This document shows positions 6,526 to 12,964 of a stretch of DNA of 12,964 bases, piece after piece; within the stretch, counting starts at the first letter, position 1; every line of letters starts with the position of its first letter. The DNA is taken from contig CALGII010000223.1 in assembly GCA_937915485.1 (NCBI GenBank), forward strand, positions 1 to 12,964, read 5' to 3'. Source of the stretch: an uncultured Ignavibacteriota bacterium. GTDB taxonomy: Bacteria > Bacteroidota > Ignavibacteria > Tepidaquicellales > Tepidaquicellaceae. The position numbers and the translations under genes are program-made. The notes beneath the pieces were generated by a model. That model saw nothing but the letters and a program-made list of their open reading frames with translations. It ran no database searches and was not told where the DNA came from.

Positions 6526-9014
6526 TTCTCGAAAAGTTTTTCCTGACTTTGACCGTTGCCGTTGCCGTTTTCCTTGTCATCTTCGGCAATGCGCGCAACC
6601 GCGGAAATTCTGTCATTCTCACTAATCCTGATTAACTTAACACCCTGCGCATTACGTCCCATAACGCGTATGTCTTTCATTTTTTGTCTTATTAAAATGC
6701 CGCGTGTAGTAATAATCATAAGGTCGTCCGTATCGGTTACTTCCTTAATCGAAATCAGTTTCCCGACTTTATCAGTAGTTTTAACCGTAATGACGCCCTT
6801 ACCACCTCTGTTAGTAATCCTGTAATCACTGAGGTCGCTTCTCTTGCCGAATCCTTTTTCGGTAACCACGAGTATAGTCGCGCTCGCGCGCACTACCGCA
6901 ATCATACCGACAACGAAATCACCTTTCGCGAGTTTAACACCGCGCACGCCCGTCGCGGTTCTTCCCATTTCGCGCACCTGAGATTCATTGAACCTGATTG
7001 CAAGACCGTTATGTGTGCCGATTACGATTTCCTGATGCCCGTTAGTAAGTCTCACTTCGACCAAAGCGTCGCCGTCGACGATGTTAATCGCGTTAATTCC
7101 GTTTCTTCTTATGTTCGAATACGCGTCAAGTTTAGTTTTCTTAATGACGCCGAGTTTGGTAATCATCGTCACGTACAGTTCTTCCTTGAAGTCCTTAACC
7201 ATAAGGAACGCGGAAATGTTCTCGTCTTTTTCCTTCTCGATCAGGTTAAGAATTGATTTACCGCGCGAAGCCCTTGAGCCTTCGGGGATATCGTAAACCT
7301 TTAGCCAGTAGCATTTCCCTTTATCGGTAAAGAACATTATATACTGGTGCGTTGAGCCGATGAACATGTGCTCGATGAAATCCTCTTCGCTGCTGCCGGT
7401 AGTGGCTGCTGTAATTCCCCTTCCGCCTCTGCCCTGCGACTTATAGGAAGAGACAGGGATTCTTTTTATGAAACCCTTGTTCGAGATAGTTATTACTACG
7501 TCTTCTTCCTTTATGAGTTCCTTAAGCATTTCATCGTCGGACATTTTCTTCACATCGTGAATAATCGCTGTTCTTCTTTCGTCTCCGTATTTTTCTTTAA
7601 GTCCTTTAAGATCGTTCGCGATTATTTCCTTTCTAAGGTCCTCACTGGCGAGAATTCTTTTGAGTCTTTCTATTGTTTTTAATAATTCCTTGTACTCTTC
7701 TTCGATTTTCTTTCTTTCGAGTCCAGTGAGTCTCTGCAGTTTCATCTCAAGAATCGCCACAGCCTGAAGTTCCGAGAGTTTGAATTTCTTCATCAGTCCT
7801 TCTTTTGCGGTGGGAGTATCTTTTGATTTCTTGATTAGTTTAATAATCTCGTCGATATTATCGAGAGCAATTATATAACCTTCGAGAATGTGAGCCCGCT
7901 TTTCGGCCGCGTCGAGTTCGAATTTCGTTCGTTTGACAATCACATCGAGTCTGTGTTTAATAAAATGGGTCATCATATCCTTGAGCGTGAGGACTCTGGG
8001 AACGCCGTCAACGAGCGCGAGATTAATAATGCCGAAAGTAACCCTCATCTGTGTGTGCTTGTAGAGGTTGTTCATTATTACGTTCTGGTTGGCGTCGCGT
8101 TTGAGACCGATTACAATCCTCATACCGTCCCTATCGCTTTCATCGTTAATCGACGCGATGTCTTCAATCTTTTTATCCCTTACGAGTTGCGCGATAGTTT
8201 CAATAAGCGATGCTTTATTGACCTGATACGGCAATTCGGTAATTACGATATTCTGTTTTCCGTTTCTATCGGGTTCGATAGACGCTTTTGCCTGAAGAAT
8301 CAGTTTTCCGCGACCGGTTTCATACGCTTCGATAACAGGCTCATAGCCGTAAATAATACCTCCCGTCGGAAAATCGGGAGCGGTAACATACTTCATCAGT
8401 TTCTTAACAGTAGCATCGGGATTTTTAAGAAGGTAAATCAAGCCGTCGCAAATTTCAGTAAGGTTATGTGGCGCGATATTCGTCGCCATACCGACTGCGA
8501 TGCCGTTAGAGCCGTTCACGAGAAGGTTCGGAAGAACGGATGGAAGGACCGAAGGCTCTTTAAGGGTTTCATCGAAGTTCGGAATAAATTCAACAGTATT
8601 CTTATCAATATCCTGAAGCATAGTTTCGGCAATCTTCGACAATCTCGCTTCCGTATAACGCATAGCAGCGGGCGAGTCTCCGTCAATCGAGCCGAAATTT
8701 CCCTGACCGTCAACGAGCGTATAACGCAGTGAATAATCCTGCGCCATTCTCACCATCGTATAATATACGGCGCTGTCGCCGTGAGGGTGATATTTACCGA
8801 GGACTTCACCGACGATTCTCGCGGATTTTTTATAAGGTTTATTCGAAGCCAGTCCGAGTTCGCTCATACCGAAGAGGACGCGTCTGTGAACGGGTTTAAA
8901 ACCGTCGCGCACGTCGGGAAGGGCTCTTGAAACAATAACGGACATCGAGTAATCTATGTAGGACGTTTTCAGTTCGTCTTCAATATTGACGGGAATAATT
9001 TTTTCGTTGGGCAT
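6522..9014 (-). CDS. gyrA: DNA gyrase subunit A
   Basis: This 830-residue protein is the DNA-cleaving subunit of gyrase, which with GyrB introduces negative supercoils. The breakage-reunion domain (about 8-490) has the start [21 protein letters not shown], the quinolone pocket [10 protein letters not shown] (76-85) and the catalytic Tyr120 in [10 protein letters not shown]. The C-terminal beta-pinwheel (about 500-815) keeps a GyrA box, QGRGGRG (527-533), which favours gyrase over topoisomerase IV ParC. The tail is acidic and Gly/Asn-rich (GNGNGQ). Residue 85, equivalent to E. coli Asp87, is Tyr (codon TAT, 8760-8762); the Ser83 equivalent is kept as Ser81. No Shine-Dalgarno precedes the ATG. 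The gene follows tRNA-Ala and its terminator and overlaps ltaE by four bases. gyrB is not in the window. Confidence 0.97.
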   Translation of the reverse strand: MPNEKIIPVNIEDELKTSYIDYSMSVIVSRALPDVRDGFKPVHRRVLFGMSELGLASNKPYKKSARIVGEVLGKYHPHGDSAVYYTMVRMAQDYSLRYTLVDGQGNFGSIDGDSPAAMRYTEARLSKIAETMLQDIDKNTVEFIPNFDETLKEPSVLPSVLPNLLVNGSNGIAVGMATNIAPHNLTEICDGLIYLLKNPDATVKKLMKYVTAPDFPTGGIIYGYEPVIEAYETGRGKLILQAKASIEPDRNGKQNIVITELPYQVNKASLIETIAQLVRDKKIEDIASINDESDRDGMRIVIGLKRDANQNVIMNNLYKHTQMRVTFGIINLALVDGVPRVLTLKDMMTHFIKHRLDVIVKRTKFELDAAEKRAHILEGYIIALDNIDEIIKLIKKSKDTPTAKEGLMKKFKLSELQAVAILEMKLQRLTGLERKKIEEEYKELLKTIERLKRILASEDLRKEIIANDLKGLKEKYGDERRTAIIHDVKKMSDDEMLKELIKEEDVVITISNKGFIKRIPVSSYKSQGRGGRGITAATTGSSEEDFIEHMFIGSTHQYIMFFTDKGKCYWLKVYDIPEGSRASRGKSILNLIEKEKDENISAFLMVKDFKEELYVTMITKLGVIKKTKLDAYSNIRRNGINAINIVDGDALVEVRLTNGHQEIVIGTHNGLAIRFNESQVREMGRTATGVRGVKLAKGDFVVGMIAVVRASATILVVTEKGFGKRSDLSDYRITNRGGKGVITVKTTDKVGKLISIKEVTDTDDLMIITTRGILIRQKMKDIRVMGRNAQGVKLIRISENDRISAVARIAEDDKENGNGNGQSQEKLFEK

Positions 9015-9043
9015 TTACTTCAATAAATTTTAATCGTGAAATC

Positions 9044-9071
9044 AAATTAAAAATCCCGCGTTGTCACGGGA
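9044..9071 (-). terminator. Intrinsic terminator after tRNA-Ala, before gyrA
   Basis: On the minus strand TCCCGTG pairs with CGCGGGA (7 bp with one G-U pair, loop ACAA; 9054-9071), followed at once by TTTTTAATTT. It begins 7 bases after the tRNA-Ala 3' end. It should separate the tRNA transcript from gyrA and implies a gyrA promoter in or just after this region, within about 40 bases of the ATG. Confidence 0.8.
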
Positions 9072-9078
9072 AATTTTG

Positions 9079-9151
9079 TGGAGCTAACGGGAGTCGAACC
9101 CGTCACCTCTTCGTTGCGAACGAAGCGCTCTACCAAATGAGCTATAGCCCC
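9079..9151 (-). tRNA. tRNA-Ala (anticodon CGC)
   Basis: This is a complete 73-base cloverleaf on the minus strand. The acceptor stem GGGGCTA pairs with TAGCTCC and includes G3-U70, the main alanine identity pair; the discriminator is A. The D arm is GCTC/GAGC with loop ATTTGGTA. The anticodon stem CTTCG/CGAAG has loop TTCGCAA, giving anticodon CGC (9116-9118), which reads GCG. The T arm ACGGG/CCCGT has loop TTCGACT. CCA is not encoded. A TACTAT -10-like box (9157-9162) lies just upstream, with no clear -35. Confidence 0.97.
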
Positions 9152-9201
9152 GAATCATAGTAAAATACGAAATTTTGAGGTTTTTCTCAATGAATTTTTC
9201 A

Positions 9202-9237
9202 ATAAAAAAGGGATTCGGGCATCAGCCCGAACCCCTT
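9202..9237 (-). terminator. Intrinsic terminator of the lipoprotein gene
   Basis: On the minus strand AAGGGG-TTCGGGC pairs with GCCCGAA-TCCCTT (12 bp with one internal mismatch, loop TGAT; 9208-9237), followed by a T-run and ATTG. It starts 19 bases after the stop of the lipoprotein gene. The other strand has no T-run, so it acts leftward. Confidence 0.88.
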
Positions 9238-9255
9238 AAAATTAATTCGTTTTTG

Positions 9256-9897
9256 CTATTTACCGAGATTCTTCAGGTCGTCCATGCTCTGGAATTCAAT
9301 ATCTTTTGGAGGATCGAAAAAGTCTTCCGCGATTTTCGCATCGGGGTCGAAAGCCGTCGCTGTCATAGTGGTCTTTCCGTCGGTGAACTTAAGGGCAGCC
9401 ATATCGTTGTAAACCCAGATTTTTTCTTCGCCCTTAGAATAGACGTCGCATTTATATCCGAGAATTTCTTCCGTCGAACCCTTGGTATAATCTTTCAATT
9501 TATCTTTTACGTCAAAAAGTTTTCCGAATTCCTTGTTGAATTCTTCGTCTTTCGAGACATCCATTTTCATACCCATTTTCTTTCCCGCCATATCGAGGAC
9601 CATATACATCGTACCGTCCTTTACGTACATAACGGAGTTCATATCCTGCTGCGCTTCTTTTGAAACGATTTCGAGTTTCGCATTCTTACCCTTGAAATAC
9701 ATATCGAGCGTGCCGCTTTCTTTTTCGCCCTTCATTTCATATTTCAGATGTTTCGGCGAGTTAATGTCGCCGGTAGTCTTTGTACCTTCCGTTTTGCCTT
9801 TTTCGTCTTTCGATGCTTCCTTCTTGCCGCATCCAGCCGCAAATCCGAGACTTATCATTAAAACCACTAACAGGTAGAAAAATCTTTTTGTCTTCAT
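9256..9897 (-). CDS. Putative lipoprotein with a LolA/DUF4412-like beta domain
   Basis: This 213-residue protein starts with a lipoprotein signal: basic n-region MKTKR, a hydrophobic run, and lipobox AAGC with acylated Cys23. A Lys/Glu/Thr-rich linker (24-48) follows. The rest reads as alternating beta strands (LKYEMKGE, SGTLDMYFKG, VMYVKDGTMYMVLD, MGMKMDV), then EEILGYKCDVY (133-143) and a strand ending in an FFDPP motif. The order 'altered by a substance, shown as a strand, printed by a GYKC turn' is what DUF4412-like and LolA-fold envelope proteins look like. The family assignment is by resemblance only and the function is unknown. The residues after Cys23 are Lys-rich rather than acidic. 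It appears to be a single-gene unit with its own terminator, divergent from the DCC-family gene. No Shine-Dalgarno is seen. Confidence 0.8.
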   Translation of the reverse strand: MKTKRFFYLLVVLMISLGFAAGCGKKEASKDEKGKTEGTKTTGDINSPKHLKYEMKGEKESGTLDMYFKGKNAKLEIVSKEAQQDMNSVMYVKDGTMYMVLDMAGKKMGMKMDVSKDEEFNKEFGKLFDVKDKLKDYTKGSTEEILGYKCDVYSKGEEKIWVYNDMAALKFTDGKTTMTATAFDPDAKIAEDFFDPPKDIEFQSMDDLKNLGK

Positions 9898-9980
9898 AAC
9901 TTTTTGGTTTAGTTTTTTGTTTTAGGTGTTGGATGAAAATAAATAATTCCGTTCATTATTAAAACATAAAATTAATTTAC

Positions 9981-10391
9981 CTGAAAACAACCGCAAAGGA
10001 TATAATACTTTTTGACGGAGTTTGCAATTTCTGCAACTCATCCGTCAACTTCATAATGGAGAGAGATAAGAATAAAGTGTATAAATTCGCGTCCCTGCAG
10101 TCGGATTTCGCTGCGGGAATACTGCGAAGAAACGGGATGGACGGAACGGCATTCGACACACTGATTCTCGCGAAAGGCGGCGGGATGATTTACACGCGTT
10201 CATCCGCCGCGCTGCGAATCGCGCGGAGACTGCGTTTCCCGTGGCATCTGACTTACGTTTTCATAATAATTCCTCCGTTCATACGGGACTTCCTTTATAA
10301 CATCATCGCTCAGAACAGGTACAGGTGGTTCGGAAAGAGAGACGCGTGCAGGATACCGACAGCGGAAGAGAGGGAGAGGTTTGTTGAGTAG
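9981..10391 (+). CDS. DCC-family (DUF393) thiol-disulfide oxidoreductase-like protein, probable CTG start
   Basis: The first ATG in frame (10056) would cut off the defining motif. Reading upstream in the same frame gives ILFDGVCNFCNSSVNFI, the DxxCxxC signature of the family (Asp12, Cys15, Cys18 if the start is 9981). The frame is open only from 9963 (TAA at 9960-9962) and holds no ATG, GTG or TTG before 10056. CTG at 9981 gives (M)KTTAKDIILFDG, which matches where family members normally begin and makes 136 residues, a normal length. ATT 9975 or ATA 9966 are alternatives. The C-terminal half has the usual IPPFIRDFLYNIIAQNRY stretch and a WFGKRDACRIP motif. The family has a thioredoxin-like fold and a presumed redox role; the substrate is unknown. 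The cupin gene starts 46 bases later. Confidence 0.85.
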   Translation: MKTTAKDIILFDGVCNFCNSSVNFIMERDKNKVYKFASLQSDFAAGILRRNGMDGTAFDTLILAKGGGMIYTRSSAALRIARRLRFPWHLTYVFIIIPPFIRDFLYNIIAQNRYRWFGKRDACRIPTAEERERFVE

Positions 10392-10437
10392 AATTAGTAA
10401 TTAATAATTAATAATTTGTATTTAATTGTAATTTGAA

Positions 10438-10935
10438 TTGAACAAAGAAGCCGAAAAAATAATAAAAGCATTGAACCTGCAGAAGCATCCCGAAGGCGGA
10501 TACTTTTCGGAGATATACCGTTCGAAGGAAGAAATTTCATCGCTGCCCGAAAGGTTTAAGCACGCACATTCATTATACACATCAATTTACTTTTTGCTTC
10601 AGGAAAATGATTACTCTGCATTTCACATATTAATGAGCGACGAGGTATGGCATTTTTACGAAGGGACGGTTCTGGACATTCACATCATTCGGAAAGACGG
10701 CTCGCTTGAGACCGTATCGCTCGGCAGGGACACAGCGAAAGGCGAGAGATACCAGTATCTGGTCGAGAGTGGTCAATACTTCTCGGCTGAAGTCAGGGAC
10801 AAGACGTCTTTCGCGCTCGTCGGCTGTACTGTCTCTCCTGGGTTTGAGTACGAGGATTTTGAAATGCCTGAGAGAGAAGAACTCATGAAAAGATATCCTC
10901 TCCATATAAAAACCATAACCAGACTCAGCAGATAG
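10438..10935 (+). CDS. Cupin_5 (DUF985) family protein, TTG start
   Basis: This 165-residue protein matches the DUF985 cupin pattern. HPEGGYFSEIYRS (17-29) opens the domain, followed by the strand TSIYFLL, SAFHILMSDEVWHFYEG (60-76), SLGRD (94-98), a Gly-Gln turn (112-113) and GCTVSPGFEYEDFE (129-142). His63, Glu69 and His72 are candidate metal ligands of the small beta-barrel. The start must be TTG 10438: TAA lies three codons upstream at 10429 and the next in-frame ATG falls inside the cupin core. Members are cytoplasmic, and some are linked by sequence to sugar or nucleotide metabolism, but the reaction is not established. It lies between a DCC-family gene and metG on the same strand. Confidence 0.9.
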   Translation: MNKEAEKIIKALNLQKHPEGGYFSEIYRSKEEISSLPERFKHAHSLYTSIYFLLQENDYSAFHILMSDEVWHFYEGTVLDIHIIRKDGSLETVSLGRDTAKGERYQYLVESGQYFSAEVRDKTSFALVGCTVSPGFEYEDFEMPEREELMKRYPLHIKTITRLSR

Positions 10936-10965
10936 TATCTTTTAATTCATCATATTAATCACGTT

Positions 10966-10993
10966 TTGCGAACTCCGATTTTCCATTTATACA
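10966..10993 (+). promoter_or_regulatory. Candidate promoter of metG
   Basis: TTGCGA (10966-10971) and TATACA (10988-10993) are 16 bases apart and resemble -35 and -10 boxes. They would start a transcript near 11000, about 20 bases before the metG ATG. The match is by eye; Bacteroidota promoters often follow a different consensus (TTTG and TAnnTTTG). Confidence 0.35.
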
Positions 10994-11019
10994 AACCTGT
11001 GATTTAGGTATATTTATGA

Positions 11020-12964
11020 ATGAAAAATTTTGAAAGGTTACTGGTAACGGCGGCTTTGCCGTATGCGAACGGTTATATACATCTCGGTCATATTGCGGGG
11101 GCATATCTTCCCGCGGATATATACGTAAGGTTCAAGAGACTTTGCAAAGAGGACATTATTTTCATATGCGGTTCGGATGAACACGGCACGGCGATAGAAA
11201 TTTCTGCTATGAAGGAAAAGGTAACGCCGAAAGAAATAATCGACAGATTTCACAACGCAAACAAGAGCGCATTCGAAAAACTCGGAATATCGTTCGATAT
11301 TTATTCGAGGACTTCGAACGAAATTCATCACAAGACGTCTCAGGAGTTTTTCCTGAACCTGTACAACAAGAATCTTCTCACGACAAAATCGGAAAAGCAG
11401 TTATATTCCGAGAAGGACAAGAGGTTTCTCGCGGACAGGTTTGTGGAGGGCACGTGTCCGATTTGCGGCTACGAAGAGGCGCGCGGCGACCAGTGCGAGA
11501 ATTGCGGGAGCAATCTTTCGCCTCTCGAACTGAAGAATCCAAAATCGAAGATATCGGGCGATACGCCCGTTGTAAAGGAATCGGTGAATTTCTACTTCCC
11601 TCTCGAAAAATTTCAGCCTGAACTTGAGAAATGGATAAAGACAAAGAAGGACTGGAAGGCAAACGTAAAGAATTACTGCGAAGGCTGGTTCAAGACAGGA
11701 TTAAAGGACAGGGCTATCACGCGCGACCTTGACTGGGGCGTGAAGATTCCCATCGAAGGATACGAAGGGAAAGTTATTTACGTGTGGTTCGAAGCGCCGA
11801 TAGGTTACATATCGGCGACGAAGGAATTGTTCGAGCAAAAAGGAACACCCGAAAAGTGGGAAACGTACTGGAAGGACAAGAAAACGAAACTCGTTCATTT
11901 CATCGGAAAGGACAACATAATTTTTCACGCGATAGTATTCCCCGCGATGATAATGGCGCACGGCGATTACATACTTGCGGAGAACGTACCCGCGAACGAA
12001 TTCCTGAATCTCGACGGGGGGAAACTTTCCAAGAGCAAGGGTCACGGGATACTTGTAAAGGACGTCGTCGAGGCGTACAATCCCGACGTAATACGTTACG
12101 CCATCGCGGCGAACCTGCCCGAGAACAAGGACGCGGATTTTTCGTGGGAGGATTTACAGAGCAAGAACAACAACGAACTCGCGGCGATACTGGGCAACTT
12201 CGTGAACAGGACGGTCGTATTCGCGCAGAACAAATTCGGGAATAAGATTCCCGAGCATAAAGGAAAGACACGCCCCGAAGTTTTCAAATACATAGAGAAT
12301 CAGAAAAAAGTAATAGAGGACTGCCTGAACAATTACAGGTTCCGCGACGCGCTCAACGAGATAATGAACATCGGACGCGCGGCGAACAAGTATTTCAACG
12401 ACAGCGAGCCGTGGAAAGTCATTAAAGACGACGCGTTGAAATGCGGAGAAACTATAAACGACTGTCTCGAAATATGCCATTCGCTCGCAATCGCGATAAA
12501 TCCCGTGCTTCCGTTCACCTCGGAAAAAATACTCGGAGTGCTGAACGCGGACAAAGAGAATCTCACGTGGGAAAACATCGGGAAGCCGTGCCTGAAGCCG
12601 GGGACGGAACTCGGCGGGAACGAGATTTTATTCCCGCAAATCGAATTAAGCGCCGCGAAAGAAGAAGAGTCGAAGGAAGACGACAATCTTATTACGCTTG
12701 ACGATTTCAGGAAGGTGCAGTTAAGAACGGCAGTCGTGCTGAAAGCGGAGAAGGTTGAGAAGAGCAGGAAACTTCTTAAACTTCAGGTCAGATGCGGCGG
12801 CAAGGAAAAACAGATAGTCGCCGGCATAGCGGAGCATTACACTCCCGAAGAAATGCTGAACAGAAGCATAGTCATCGTGGACAATTTGAAGCCTGCGAAA
12901 CTTATGGGACTTGAATCACAGGGAATGCTTCTCGCCGCGAAGATTGACGGCAAGTTGAAACTCG
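11020..12964 (+). CDS. metG: Methionyl-tRNA synthetase (3' partial)
   Basis: 648 codons are present and the frame runs off the right edge; by family length some tens of residues are missing. The enzyme charges tRNA-Met and initiator tRNA. It starts MKNFERLLVTAALPYANG and has the HIGH-type motif HLGH (21-24), a zinc knuckle with Cys146, Cys149, Cys159 and Cys162 (CPICG...CENCG), GWFKTGLKDRAITRDLDWG, VWFEAPIGYISA, and KMSKS as KLSKS (335-339). An anticodon-binding helical domain follows (about 370-545). After a linker rich in Glu, Lys and Ser comes the EMAP/Trbp111-like tRNA-binding OB domain (from about 559: LDDFRKVQLRTAVV, then KLMGLESQGMLLAA), as in dimeric E. coli-type MetRS. ATG 11020 fits the family start; ATG 11016 is in another frame. 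No Shine-Dalgarno is evident. Confidence 0.97.
   Translation, partial: MKNFERLLVTAALPYANGYIHLGHIAGAYLPADIYVRFKRLCKEDIIFICGSDEHGTAIEISAMKEKVTPKEIIDRFHNANKSAFEKLGISFDIYSRTSNEIHHKTSQEFFLNLYNKNLLTTKSEKQLYSEKDKRFLADRFVEGTCPICGYEEARGDQCENCGSNLSPLELKNPKSKISGDTPVVKESVNFYFPLEKFQPELEKWIKTKKDWKANVKNYCEGWFKTGLKDRAITRDLDWGVKIPIEGYEGKVIYVWFEAPIGYISATKELFEQKGTPEKWETYWKDKKTKLVHFIGKDNIIFHAIVFPAMIMAHGDYILAENVPANEFLNLDGGKLSKSKGHGILVKDVVEAYNPDVIRYAIAANLPENKDADFSWEDLQSKNNNELAAILGNFVNRTVVFAQNKFGNKIPEHKGKTRPEVFKYIENQKKVIEDCLNNYRFRDALNEIMNIGRAANKYFNDSEPWKVIKDDALKCGETINDCLEICHSLAIAINPVLPFTSEKILGVLNADKENLTWENIGKPCLKPGTELGGNEILFPQIELSAAKEEESKEDDNLITLDDFRKVQLRTAVVLKAEKVEKSRKLLKLQVRCGGKEKQIVAGIAEHYTPEEMLNRSIVIVDNLKPAKLMGLESQGMLLAAKIDGKLKL

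Noticed and set aside
7890..8732. A 280-codon plus-strand open frame inside gyrA
   Set aside because: It lies antisense to the conserved GyrA breakage-reunion domain, has no recognisable motif, and is a product of gyrA codon composition.
9015..9078. A riboswitch or attenuator in front of gyrA
   Set aside because: The only structure is a simple terminator that belongs to tRNA-Ala; no aptamer-like or leader-peptide features are visible.
10056..10058. ATG as the start of the DCC-family gene
   Set aside because: It would delete the DxxCxxC signature that is plainly encoded just upstream in frame.
11016..11018. ATG 11016 as the metG start
   Set aside because: It is in a different frame; ATG 11020 leads directly into the conserved MetRS N-terminus.
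11784..12245. Open frames on both strands within metG
   Set aside because: They overlap the conserved MetRS catalytic and anticodon domains and have skewed Arg-rich composition typical of shadow frames.

Overview
The window looks like ordinary chromosome of a member of the Bacteroidota/Ignavibacteria-Chlorobi group, with Ignavibacteria the best guess. Three things point there. The first gene ends in a type IX secretion (T9SS) sorting domain with the YPNPFNP signature. Most start codons have no Shine-Dalgarno motif. The housekeeping proteins are of Bacteroidota-like type. The placement is inferred from motifs; no 16S rRNA or search was available.

Layout, left to right. (1) The 3' part of a secreted protein of YCF48-like repeats, an Fn3-like domain and a T9SS C-terminal domain. 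(2) tRNA-Gly(CCC), then about 420 bases without a gene that hold a 16-bp-period GC-rich repeat block. (3) A plus-strand pair one base apart: a class V aminotransferase and rarA. (4) A large hairpin between convergent genes. (5) A minus-strand block read right to left: tRNA-Ala(CGC), an intrinsic terminator, gyrA, ltaE (4-base ATGA overlap with gyrA) and a secreted polysaccharide deacetylase. (6) A minus-strand lipoprotein gene with its own intrinsic terminator. (7) A plus-strand run: a DCC-family (DUF393) redox protein, a cupin_5 (DUF985) protein and metG, which runs off the right edge.

The genes cover replication and repair (gyrA, rarA), translation (metG, two tRNAs), amino-acid/PLP metabolism (class V aminotransferase, ltaE) and the envelope (T9SS cargo, deacetylase, lipoprotein). 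Nothing amounts to a defence system, mobile element, CRISPR array or biosynthetic cluster, and I see no convincing new multi-gene system. The points most worth checking are a Tyr in GyrA at the position of E. coli Asp87 in the quinolone pocket, a DCC-family gene whose CxxC N-terminus lies upstream of its first ATG and seems to use a CTG start, the 16-bp repeat block, and a 17-bp sequence found in both GC-rich intergenic regions.
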